Shown: piece after piece, positions 1 through 8,506 of the stretch
Layout of the letters: each line of letters opens with the position of its first letter
How positions within the stretch are numbered: position 1 is the first letter of the stretch
Assembly (NCBI RefSeq): GCF_014931605.1
Contig: NZ_CP053382.1
Coordinates: 434,001-498,000 of the forward strand
Direction of reading: 5' to 3'
Source of the DNA: Halomonas sp. MCCC 1A13316
GTDB taxonomy: Bacteria > Pseudomonadota > Gammaproteobacteria > Pseudomonadales > Halomonadaceae
Length of the DNA stretch: 64,000 nt
Program-made: the position numbers and the translations under genes
The notes under the pieces: generated by a model
Told to the model about the DNA's origin: nothing
The model's database searches: none
Seen by the model: the letters and a program-made list of their open reading frames with translations, nothing else

Positions 1-2742
1 AGTGATGTCGATTGGCAAGACTATGCTGATAAACTACCTGAAAATGTAGATGATCCAATTAAGTACTTCATTAGTCATTACCGGGAGAACCCTTTGGTTA
101 TACCGGGATGGTTCGACTCCGCTTTCTACCTAGAAGCGCACCCTGACGTGCGCCACAACGGCGGCAATCCGTTACTGCATTTCCTCCTGTACGGGCGCCA
201 CGAAGGCCGTGCTGGCTGTGCTGAGATGCTGGGCACGTCAGAGACGGTCGAGCAGGCAGAACAGGAGGTTGACGCGGCAAGGCCGTCTCGACCTTCCGAG
301 TCAGCCCTGGAGCGCGAATTGCTCGACCTCATGCTCGAACGAGGTGTACTTGAGCAGGGCTATGACCCTAAGCCGGTGCGCCGCTGGATCAAAGATCTTC
401 TGGAAGTGTCCGAGTACGGCGCTGCACGGATCGAAGGCTTATTCGATCAGGCGCTCTACGAGGCCATTTACCCTGATATCGCTCGCGCCCCGATCAACCC
501 ATTACACCATTTTATTCAGCATGGGAGCCAAGAGGGACGTGTTGGATGGCTGGATATGGATGAGATGCTCACCGAAGGCCATAAATCACGTAATGAATTA
601 CTCGATACTATATTACTAGTCAGTCATGATGCGTCCGCGACGGGAGCCCCCGCCGTGGCGCTGGAAGTGGCTCGACGACTGGGAAAGCGCTATAACGTTA
701 TCACCGCGACACTCCGGGATGGAGCGCTGCGGAGCCACTTTGTAGAAAGCGCAATATTGCATCTCGACCTCCCGGAAGGTGTCGGTGCTGGCGTATACAA
801 ATACGTCCTAAGAAAATTATTTGAGCGAGTGGGCGCATCCGCTGCCTTGCTGAATTCGGTGGAGTCAGGCTTGGTAACTGAGGCGTTGGCTGCGTTGGGC
901 TTGCCTACCATGAGCCTTCTTCACGAGTTTGCTGAGTATACCCGTCCGGTAACTAGAATGTCTCGGGTGCTTCTGGCTTCGGATTTGACGGTCTACCCGG
1001 CGTCAACCCTCGCCGAGTCCGGTCTTGCCGAGTTGCGAAAAAAACTGGGAGTTTCGCATCAGCCCACGAGTATACGCATCCAACCGCAAGGCTACCTAGG
1101 CTTCAAGTCTTATGAAGAAGAAGAAAGTTTTTCACTCAGGTCGCATCTTTCACTTGCCCAAGACGACCTGCTCGTCGTCGGGGCAGGTCACGTTCAGCCA
1201 CGCAAGGGCGTGGACTGGTTTCTGCAGACTTGCCTACAATTGCAGCAAATCCTGCACGAGCGGGGCGACGACCGTGCAGAGCGCCTGCAATTCGTCTGGC
1301 TTGGCAATGGGTATGACGAAAACGACATCGTAGTGAGCGTCTGGCTGGATGCCTATATACAGCGCACCGGCATGGCCGGTAGGGTGCACTTTCCTGGAGC
1401 AGTACATGATGTAGCCGCCGCGCTCGAAGACGCCGATCTCTACTTGCTGACCTCCCGGCTTGATCCGTTCCCCAACGTGGCCGTGGATGCAATGAACGCA
1501 GACTGCGGGGTAGGAGTTTTCGAGCAATGTAGCGGGATAGCTGATTTCGTCGCGGCTCAGGAGGCGCGTGCAGTGCTCGCACCTTACGGCGATACGAGAC
1601 ACTTGGCCGAGAAGCTGGCAGATAACCTGGATTGGCTCACAAGCCGTGACGGTCGCAATACGCGCATCTGCCGGGATGCACTCGATTTCGACCAATATGT
1701 CGAGATATTATGTCACATGCTGGGAGAAGCAGGCACCCGTCGCCGAGAGGTACAACTTGCAGCTCAGAATCGAGCGGTTCAATATCGCTTCGACGGCACG
1801 TTTTACAGTCATTCCTTTGATGATGATCCTAACCGGCTGAACCACTTCCTCAGCTTGTTGCGCAAAGGGGTGGCGATTGGTAAGCCCTTCCCCGGCTCGG
1901 ATATCCAGGCCGTGCTCGACAGCCGCGGCGATATCGATGATTTCGAGACACTGGTGGAAAAGGCAATGACTGTCAGCGTAACAGACATGCCGGTTCATCG
2001 ACTTAGCGGCTCCGGGGCGCACCGTCCATACAGGGGGCGGATCGCCCTGCAATTCCACGTCTACTTTGCCGAACTCATTTCCGAGTACTGTACCTATTTC
2101 CGCACCTTGCAGGATCACGACGTTGATTTGTTCGTCACACACATTCCTAACCTCACCGATAGACAGATCGCGGAACTGGACGAATCGATTAGCGGGACTT
2201 TTCACCTAAAACAGGTGGAAAACCGCGGACGAGATGTCCATCCGTTTCACCGGCAATTCGTGGAAGAAATCCAGGGAAACTATGATGTAGTCGGTCACTT
2301 TCACACCAAGAAATCGAAAGATCTCTCGCCGGGGACGGGAGACACTTGGCGCCAGTACTTATTGTCCAACCTCATGGGATCTCCCGTCGGTACCAGCGAA
2401 GTGCTAGCACATTTCGGCGACCATGAGGTGGGGCTGGTGTTCGCGGAGGATCCACACTTAGTCGATGAAGGGCAGAACGGCCCCCACATCGAAAAGCTGC
2501 TCGAGCCCCTGGGATTGAAGCGCCGCCCACATTACCGGCACTTTCCGCTGGGCACGATGTTCTGGGCACGGGTCGACGCCTTGGTAGCATTGGACCGCTG
2601 GCCGGAAGGTACCTTCAATTACCCGGAGCCAATCCCCTACGACGGCTCCGTGCTTCATGCCTTTGAGCGCGTCATTCCGCAGCTGGTCGAAGAAGCTGGC
2701 TTCAAGATACAGCGCGTATATACATCAGGAACGAACTGGTGA
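1..2742 (+). CDS. Large glycosyltransferase (GT4 plus RgpF-like domain), 5' end cut by window
   Basis: The reading frame is open from base 1, so the true start lies outside the window; a TTG at 94 is only an internal codon. 913 residues are visible. Near the N-terminus is a repeated module, FDSAFYLEAHPDV and later FDQALYEAIYPDI, each followed by NPLxHF and a G-x-EGR-like ending. This module is common in large surface-polysaccharide glycosyltransferases. The middle is a GT-B fold of GT4 type, with VWLGNG, HFPGAVHDV and the acceptor-side motif SRLDPFPNVAVDAM. The last ~280 residues match the rhamnan-synthesis RgpF type (ALQFHVYFAELI, NRGRDVHPF, GHFHTKKS). It probably adds two kinds of sugar to a surface glycan on the cytoplasmic side. 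Substrates cannot be read from the sequence. Confidence 0.85.
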   Translation, partial: SDVDWQDYADKLPENVDDPIKYFISHYRENPLVIPGWFDSAFYLEAHPDVRHNGGNPLLHFLLYGRHEGRAGCAEMLGTSETVEQAEQEVDAARPSRPSESALERELLDLMLERGVLEQGYDPKPVRRWIKDLLEVSEYGAARIEGLFDQALYEAIYPDIARAPINPLHHFIQHGSQEGRVGWLDMDEMLTEGHKSRNELLDTILLVSHDASATGAPAVALEVARRLGKRYNVITATLRDGALRSHFVESAILHLDLPEGVGAGVYKYVLRKLFERVGASAALLNSVESGLVTEALAALGLPTMSLLHEFAEYTRPVTRMSRVLLASDLTVYPASTLAESGLAELRKKLGVSHQPTSIRIQPQGYLGFKSYEEEESFSLRSHLSLAQDDLLVVGAGHVQPRKGVDWFLQTCLQLQQILHERGDDRAERLQFVWLGNGYDENDIVVSVWLDAYIQRTGMAGRVHFPGAVHDVAAALEDADLYLLTSRLDPFPNVAVDAMNADCGVGVFEQCSGIADFVAAQEARAVLAPYGDTRHLAEKLADNLDWLTSRDGRNTRICRDALDFDQYVEILCHMLGEAGTRRREVQLAAQNRAVQYRFDGTFYSHSFDDDPNRLNHFLSLLRKGVAIGKPFPGSDIQAVLDSRGDIDDFETLVEKAMTVSVTDMPVHRLSGSGAHRPYRGRIALQFHVYFAELISEYCTYFRTLQDHDVDLFVTHIPNLTDRQIAELDESISGTFHLKQVENRGRDVHPFHRQFVEEIQGNYDVVGHFHTKKSKDLSPGTGDTWRQYLLSNLMGSPVGTSEVLAHFGDHEVGLVFAEDPHLVDEGQNGPHIEKLLEPLGLKRRPHYRHFPLGTMFWARVDALVALDRWPEGTFNYPEPIPYDGSVLHAFERVIPQLVEEAGFKIQRVYTSGTNW

Positions 2743-2959
2743 AACCAAGGAGGGCGGTCTCAAGTTCCGAGCGTAAAATTGATTATTTGGGATGCTAGGA
2801 GTTCTTCATTAGACAAGTTTAAGCCAGGAACATTTCAATGCAGAAGTATTGCTCGATTCAACAATGAATACTATGTTAGCCTGCCTTTATAAAGTCCTTT
2901 TTCGGTCTGCGAGTATTTGTAAATTGCGGAACTTGATTTCTTGTAATTCGTGAGGTTAA

Positions 2960-4045
2960 ATGTCTAATAAAAGAGATTTGTGTTTAGTTCACATCGGCAT
3001 GCCAAAAACCGGGTCAAGCACTCTGCAAGAAGCTTTTTTTAATGGCTTTGAAGATGAGCGAGTCTCATATGCCAATCTTCCACATCCGAATCAAAGTGGA
3101 TGGCTTAACGGGCTTTTTTGTGAAAACCCTGAACAATACCATTTTTTTATCAAAAAAGGGATTGACACACCGGAGAAGGTGTCTCGGTTCAGGCATGAAA
3201 CAAAAGAAATGCTTATTGAGGGATTTCTGAGTCACAAAAGCAGTGTTGAGGTTATGTCTGGCGAAGACTTATATCATCTCGACGAGAGAAGTATAAAAAA
3301 ACTAAAAAAATTTTTAGAACCATATTTCCATGAAATATTAGTTGTTGCTTATGTAAGGCCTGTTTATTCATTTATGGCTTCAGCTTTCCAGCAATTGGTA
3401 AAATATCATGATCAAGCAAGTTTTGATCATAACCTGGTATATCATAAGTACAGAAACTTCGAGCGTTATGACAGAGTTTTTGGTGTGGAAAGAGTAAAGC
3501 TTTTCAAGTTTGAACCCTCTCTATTTCCTGGGGGAGATATTGTTAAAGATTTTTGCGATAGGTTAGGCTTTAGTGTAAACGAGTCAAAAGCTGATGTAGT
3601 TAATGAGTCGCTATCAAAGGAAGCCATTTCGGTTCTGTTTACATATAACTTTCATTCTGGCGCGAAAACAGATTTCAGAAAAGAACAACACTATGTTCAT
3701 AATAGGTTGGTCGAATTAATTAGCACAATCGGGAATCAGAAATTTCAATTTTCTAGGAAATACATACAAAGTACTCTTCTTGCTTTTGAAAGCGATTATG
3801 AGTGGATCAAGGCTCGCATGAACGATAGCTTGGACGAGCCGTTAGAAGCAAACTATGATAATGGAGTGTCTAGTGAGGGAGAACTGATGAGATTCTCCAC
3901 AAAATCGATTCCAGCCCTGGTATCCTTGCTTGGTAATTATGTAATACCATTTGAATTGAAAAATGACCCCCAAACAGTTGCAAGGTTAGTGAATATTTTA
4001 GCTGGGCAAATTTATGAAACACTTAGAACTAGAGAGGCTTGCTAG
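2960..4045 (+). CDS. Sulfotransferase-like protein (AT-rich gene)
   Basis: The N-terminus LVHIGMPKTGSSTLQEAF is the 5'-phosphosulfate-binding loop of PAPS-dependent sulfotransferases (consensus PKTGTT/SxxQ). A second family element is VVAYVRPVYSFMAS, which resembles the 3'-phosphate-binding strand, R and S. The length (361 aa) fits bacterial carbohydrate sulfotransferases. The start ATG follows GAGG at a good distance. The gene and the ~200 bases before it are clearly richer in A+T than the rest of the locus, with many AAA, TTT and AGA codons, which suggests horizontal acquisition. It lies downstream of a glycosyltransferase and upstream of another sulfotransferase, so a surface glycan is the likely acceptor (inference). 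Confidence 0.75.
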   Translation: MSNKRDLCLVHIGMPKTGSSTLQEAFFNGFEDERVSYANLPHPNQSGWLNGLFCENPEQYHFFIKKGIDTPEKVSRFRHETKEMLIEGFLSHKSSVEVMSGEDLYHLDERSIKKLKKFLEPYFHEILVVAYVRPVYSFMASAFQQLVKYHDQASFDHNLVYHKYRNFERYDRVFGVERVKLFKFEPSLFPGGDIVKDFCDRLGFSVNESKADVVNESLSKEAISVLFTYNFHSGAKTDFRKEQHYVHNRLVELISTIGNQKFQFSRKYIQSTLLAFESDYEWIKARMNDSLDEPLEANYDNGVSSEGELMRFSTKSIPALVSLLGNYVIPFELKNDPQTVARLVNILAGQIYETLRTREAC

Positions 4046-4471
4046 TGATCAGGCAGATCAGCGGTATTCCTAGTGCTATGGCGAAAGGACTTGTCAGCAC
4101 CGAAGAGCCACTAACACTGCTACGGTTAGAATATATTTATGCTTTGAATGGCTGGGCAGGCTAAAGTAGCGCGAGGTTTTTAGTAATCGACTCAATAGAG
4201 CGACCTCTTAGAGGAAATAACTGAAGTATGCTTAATGGGCGGCTTGCACGGCCGGGCTGGACTCGAGTTCCTGAGTGGCTGGAGCGAAGAGGCCGACTGG
4301 AAATCTTGGGCGACAGCGGAGGAGGTTCTCGTTCGGCAGAACATCAAAGACTTGATGAGAAAACCCTTGATGGTTTGGTGATTGACGACACAGGCTATAT
4401 CTTGTCTAAAATAGTCTTGTTTTAGTATTGTATTTGCAGTAGTGAATTGCTGAGGGAATTGAACAATTAGC
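4046..4471. other. Non-coding gap with a possible gene remnant
   Basis: No convincing intact gene lies here. A short + strand frame (4199-4381) without a good start codes for about 60 residues, including GRAGLEFLSGWSEEADWKSW and RQNIKDLMRKP. It ends in TGA and is GC-richer than the preceding gene. Its composition looks protein-like, so it may be the 3' tail of a deleted gene. I do not recognise the family. Confidence 0.3.
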
Positions 4472-5305
4472 ATGAAGAAAACAAAAAAGAACCAGTTTCG
4501 TTATGCTTTCGCGGTTAACCAGCCGCTGGCCAATAACCCCAAACACCAATTTGCCCAGAATCATGCTTTGATGCTGTACCGCGCTAATGCGCTGTACAGT
4601 TTTATACCCAAAAATGCTTGTTCAACCTTGCGGTTCTCTTTGGCTCTCGAAAATGGGTGCATCCGTGATGAGAAAGATATTAACTGGATACATGCCAACA
4701 ATGGCACATTCCGTGCCTCGCTGAGGGAGGCCATCACGGCGGATTACACTTTTGTGGTGCTGCGTTGCCCTTTTCGTCGGCTGGCAAGTGTGTTTCTCGA
4801 TAAATTTGTCAGCAAGGACGTACCTTCCTGGCAGTATATCGATGCCATGGGTCGCGAAATTGCTCTAGATGATTTGACTTTTTATCACTTCGTCAATTCG
4901 CTGGCACGCCCACAAATCCGCAATGCCAATATTCATTGGCGACCCCAGGTCGATTTCCTGCTCTATGAGCACTACCACGATGTGTTCTGTGTCGAGCGTT
5001 TTGCGCAGGCCATCAGCAAACTGGAAGAGTTATTGCAGTTCTCCGTACGTGATGCCCGCCCGTTGACGCGGCATGGGCTGGATCAATTTTCTCTTCTGAA
5101 TCATGGATCATTCGCTAACGTCCCCATTAAGGAGCTGATGGTCATGAAAGCAGAGGAAAAGTTGCCGGGCATCGCATCATTGTATGACAAGGCCGCCTAT
5201 CAAGCGGTGGCCACTTCATACCGAGAAGATGTCGCGCTGTACCGCGAAACCTGTCCGGATGGCGAGCTGCTGGCTCTGTCTGACGTGGTGTCCGGCAATG
5301 GTTAA
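4472..5305 (+). CDS. Sulfotransferase family 2-like protein (carbohydrate sulfotransferase type)
   Basis: A 277-residue protein with YSFIPKNACSTLRFSLA near residue 45. This matches the phosphosulfate loop (PKNACT/S) of the HNK-1/chondroitin-4-sulfotransferase group. FVVLRCPFRRLASVFLDKF around residue 95 fits the 3'-phosphate site (R-x-P-x-x-R-x-x-S). It should transfer sulfate from PAPS to a sugar hydroxyl. It belongs to a different sulfotransferase subfamily from the genes at 2960 and 7115, so the cluster probably has separate sulfation activities. No sharp Shine-Dalgarno is visible; TGAGGGA lies somewhat far upstream. The next gene begins about 40 bases after the stop. Confidence 0.75.
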   Translation: MKKTKKNQFRYAFAVNQPLANNPKHQFAQNHALMLYRANALYSFIPKNACSTLRFSLALENGCIRDEKDINWIHANNGTFRASLREAITADYTFVVLRCPFRRLASVFLDKFVSKDVPSWQYIDAMGREIALDDLTFYHFVNSLARPQIRNANIHWRPQVDFLLYEHYHDVFCVERFAQAISKLEELLQFSVRDARPLTRHGLDQFSLLNHGSFANVPIKELMVMKAEEKLPGIASLYDKAAYQAVATSYREDVALYRETCPDGELLALSDVVSGNG

Positions 5306-5347
5306 ACCAAGTGACTGCTGTACAACAAGTACGAGAAATGAACAGTG

Positions 5348-6973
5348 ATGAAGCCCCAGCACTACTTACAGCAGTATCGGCAGTACCGTGAATCTCTGGA
5401 CTGGGAAAGTGCCGAGCAAGCCTTGGTAGAAGGGATCGAGGCTTTCCCGATCCACTCAGAGCTGTATCAGGAGCGCACGGCACTGTTGTTGAACAGGCAG
5501 CGTTATCCTGAGGCTGAGGCGGCCTTGAATGCCTGGTATAGGGCAGTGCCCACGCTGGAAAAACAGCCGCCTCGCATCACGCGTTATCTGCTGGCGTCAC
5601 GAGTGTATCGAGAGCTAGCAGCGTCACCCATTGTGCAGACCGCAGTCACGCATTTGCTAGCTGCCGTTCAACAAGAGACACCAACTGGAGAGCGGGCACT
5701 GCCTATTCTGCGGCATCTGGTTGCCCTGGTAGGCAAGGTGGAGAATCAGGCACTTCTGGCCGTATGCTTGGAAGTGGCTTATAAATGCTCGCCAAATCCG
5801 GCCATGTATACGGTCATGGAGCAGCTGCTGCATCAGATAGGTGATGAACAAACGTTACGAAAGTTCTGGCAGTACTGGCTGGCTCATGCAAATCAGGACT
5901 GTGAAATACACGCTTATGTGGTCTACAACGCCTGGCTTGGCGCTAGCCTCGATCAGGTTACGGCGTCCTTTGCTGCGCTTGACGGCCAGCTGGGTCGGCT
6001 CTCGTCGGACGGCCTGTTTCGGCTTGTGGCCGTTCAATTGGCCACGGGCAGTGCACGTTTCGATACCACGGAGCTCCATGATGCCGTGACACAGCAGTTG
6101 TTCGGCGATATCCCCATGGGGCATCGCTTGCGATACATAGAGGCGCTATGGCAATGGAATCACCCGGCGCAGGCAGAGCAGGCCCTGCAGGCAGCTGAGC
6201 TCATGGAGATGCCTCGGCCGGACCACCGTTTGCAGATCGAGGCTATCCGTCGGCAATGGGGGCTGGAACGGTCGCTGGGCGTGGTGGGCACGCCTTCGCT
6301 CTTCGAGGATCATGATCAGGAGGTAGCCTGTCACTGGGACCCCCGCAGCGATAAAGTGTTGATCGTATTCACAGGGGCGGGAGAGAGAACGGGGATTCGC
6401 CTGGAACTCATGCACGCCATCCTAACCAACGAACCTCTCAATGTCATCTATCTCAAGGACAGGCAGCGCCTGCTGTACCTTAATGGCATCAAGCAGTTGG
6501 GAGGCTCGTTGGAGGCATCCGTCGAGACGTTGAAAGCGATGGTGCCTTCGCATGCCAAGCGTATTCTGTGCTATGGCAATTCCGGGGGAAGCTTTGCGGC
6601 CGTGCTGTATGGTCACAAGCTGGGGGCCGAGAAGATTCTGTGTATGGGTGGCATCACAGACCTGCGCGTGAAAACGATGCAGCAAGATGGCCGGGCCAAA
6701 GTCATTGCTGAACGTATTCTAAAAATGACGCCACAGTATGCCGTCAGCTTACGTTCATTATTAGAAAACAAGCATTCTATGACGCTATGGATGGTTTATG
6801 GTGATTGTGACGAGAGAGATGAAAACTACGCCTCTCATGTAAAAGGCTTGCCTGGGGTCCGGCTACTTCCTGTGGAAGGCTGCGATGACCACAATGTGAC
6901 CGGTTGGCTGCTTAGTCGAGGCACCTTGCTGGCCTTGATGGTTGATTTTCTAAAGACAGCACACTGCGATTGA
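5348..6973 (+). CDS. Helical-repeat protein fused to alpha/beta hydrolase domain
   Basis: About 541 residues. The first ~300 are helical and TPR-like (YRQYRESLDWESAEQALVEG, then YQERTALLLNRQRYPEAEAA). The C-terminal part begins with DKVLIVFTGAGERTG and carries a nucleophile elbow, CYGNSGGSFAA (G-x-S-x-G). Later YGDCDERD and DDHN are good candidates for the acid and histidine of a catalytic triad. It has no signal peptide, so it should act in the cytoplasm. Its place between sulfotransferase genes suggests an esterase or acyl-modifying role on the same polysaccharide, but this is inference. An in-frame GTG lies one codon before the chosen ATG. Confidence 0.6.
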   Translation: MKPQHYLQQYRQYRESLDWESAEQALVEGIEAFPIHSELYQERTALLLNRQRYPEAEAALNAWYRAVPTLEKQPPRITRYLLASRVYRELAASPIVQTAVTHLLAAVQQETPTGERALPILRHLVALVGKVENQALLAVCLEVAYKCSPNPAMYTVMEQLLHQIGDEQTLRKFWQYWLAHANQDCEIHAYVVYNAWLGASLDQVTASFAALDGQLGRLSSDGLFRLVAVQLATGSARFDTTELHDAVTQQLFGDIPMGHRLRYIEALWQWNHPAQAEQALQAAELMEMPRPDHRLQIEAIRRQWGLERSLGVVGTPSLFEDHDQEVACHWDPRSDKVLIVFTGAGERTGIRLELMHAILTNEPLNVIYLKDRQRLLYLNGIKQLGGSLEASVETLKAMVPSHAKRILCYGNSGGSFAAVLYGHKLGAEKILCMGGITDLRVKTMQQDGRAKVIAERILKMTPQYAVSLRSLLENKHSMTLWMVYGDCDERDENYASHVKGLPGVRLLPVEGCDDHNVTGWLLSRGTLLALMVDFLKTAHCD

Positions 6974-7114
6974 GTTAATGCTTGCGATGTGGAAAGGCGC
7001 TGCTCAATATGTCTCGTTTTTCTGCTGATTTTTGAAGCCAGTCGATGCATATTATCGCTTGATAAATGAAGTGGTTATTTAAATAGCCAAGCTTGTCAGC
7101 TTTGAGAAGGGGTC

Positions 7115-8506
7115 ATGATCAAGAGGATAATTAGGGCCTGGGGCCGAGAAGACAAGCGGAAACTTCCGGATGTTGTTCTGCATATAGGAGCGCCAAAGTC
7201 CGGCTCCTCAGCGATACAGCGCTTCTGCCAGACGAATCGTGAGGCGCTTGCTGAGTGGGGCTATTACTACCCCGAGCATTCATTGGATAGGAACGGTGTT
7301 TCCGGCGGTCATACACAGCTGGCCGGGGCCCTGTTGAATGGCAAGCAGGCCCAGGCCGAGCAGCGGTTGTCGGAGTGGCTGCAGCATGCCCGGGAGAGCG
7401 GCCTGTGCCTGCTGCTTTCCGCCGAAGCGCTCTATGGCAAGGTCGCTGAGATGCATGCCATCACTCGCGAACTGGACGTACGGGTCATCGGCTTTCTGCG
7501 CCATCCCGTGGATTACCTGCTGGGTAACCATAACCAGGGGATCAAACGCCATATGGGTACTCAGCGGCTGAATGAACAGTTGCCGACGCTGCTCAGCCAG
7601 CCCACTCAGCACCTGGTGGGGCTGCCCTTGCTGAAATGGGCCGATGCATTCGGTGATGAGTATTGCGCGTTTCTGCCCTACCGCTCGCCAAGGCAAGGGG
7701 GAGAGTCTATTGAGCAGCGGTTTTTGCAGGTTCTGGGGATACCCGAAGCAGAGGCCGTCAGATTGGTAGGCGATGTCGCTATAACGAATAGGAGCTACGT
7801 CAAGTCGGCTCTGGAACTCAAGCGCCTGCTCAATACGGTTCTTCCCGAATTGCCGGACTCCTTGGCTCATCGCGTGGACTGGAGCCTTCAGGGATATTCG
7901 GATCGTGCCGAAGGAGAGCAAGGCTATACCATGGCCGACCTGTCGCAAGAGGTCCGGGAGCGTCTTGAGCATCACCTGTTGCAGCAGATGACGCCAGTGG
8001 TGACTCGCTTCCCAGCTTTGCGGGAAGTGGCCGAGTCTCCTGCTGTATCGGTTGATAGGGAGGTAGGTGCTTGGCTCGACCTTGCGGCTCCGTTGACCGC
8101 ACTTGAGAAGGACGCTCCCGATATCTTGATTCAGGTACGTGGCACTGCCGTGGCGCATAGGGACTCTGGCCGCGGCGACTATGCCTTCTGCAAGCTGCTG
8201 GATGTGTTGGGTATCGAGTTCAACGAGCCTTGTGCCCAGGCGAAGTTTCCCGGGCTTTCGGCACAGCAGCGCACGGTGCTGGAAAAGGAAACCAGCCGGG
8301 AAGCTGACTTCTTGCGCGAACTGGCGGTGCTGCTGGAACGGCAGGGGCTGTTGGAGGATGCGCTTTTCGCCATAGAGCGCGCCCAGGCCTGGCGGCCAAA
8401 GGGGCCTGGAATTCAGAACATCAAGGCGCGTATCGAGGAAAGGCTATCTATGCAGCGAGCTGTGGCTTCTCCCCGTCCTCGCCAAGCACCGGAAGCCGAG
8501 AGTTAA
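7115..8506 (+). CDS. Sulfotransferase-like protein with C-terminal extension
   Basis: The N-terminal VVLHIGAPKSGSSAIQRF is a clear PAPS-binding loop (PKSGSSxxQ). VIGFLRHPVDYLLGNHNQ around residue 130 supplies the R-x-P-x-x-x element of the 3'-phosphate site. After the ~300-residue sulfotransferase-like region come ~150 residues with weak helical, TPR-like character (READFLRELAVLLERQGLL). GAGAAGGGG precedes the ATG. The stop overlaps the start of the next glycosyltransferase gene (TAATG), which implies translational coupling and a shared function. This is the third sulfotransferase-type gene within 6 kb. Confidence 0.75.
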   Translation: MIKRIIRAWGREDKRKLPDVVLHIGAPKSGSSAIQRFCQTNREALAEWGYYYPEHSLDRNGVSGGHTQLAGALLNGKQAQAEQRLSEWLQHARESGLCLLLSAEALYGKVAEMHAITRELDVRVIGFLRHPVDYLLGNHNQGIKRHMGTQRLNEQLPTLLSQPTQHLVGLPLLKWADAFGDEYCAFLPYRSPRQGGESIEQRFLQVLGIPEAEAVRLVGDVAITNRSYVKSALELKRLLNTVLPELPDSLAHRVDWSLQGYSDRAEGEQGYTMADLSQEVRERLEHHLLQQMTPVVTRFPALREVAESPAVSVDREVGAWLDLAAPLTALEKDAPDILIQVRGTAVAHRDSGRGDYAFCKLLDVLGIEFNEPCAQAKFPGLSAQQRTVLEKETSREADFLRELAVLLERQGLLEDALFAIERAQAWRPKGPGIQNIKARIEERLSMQRAVASPRPRQAPEAES

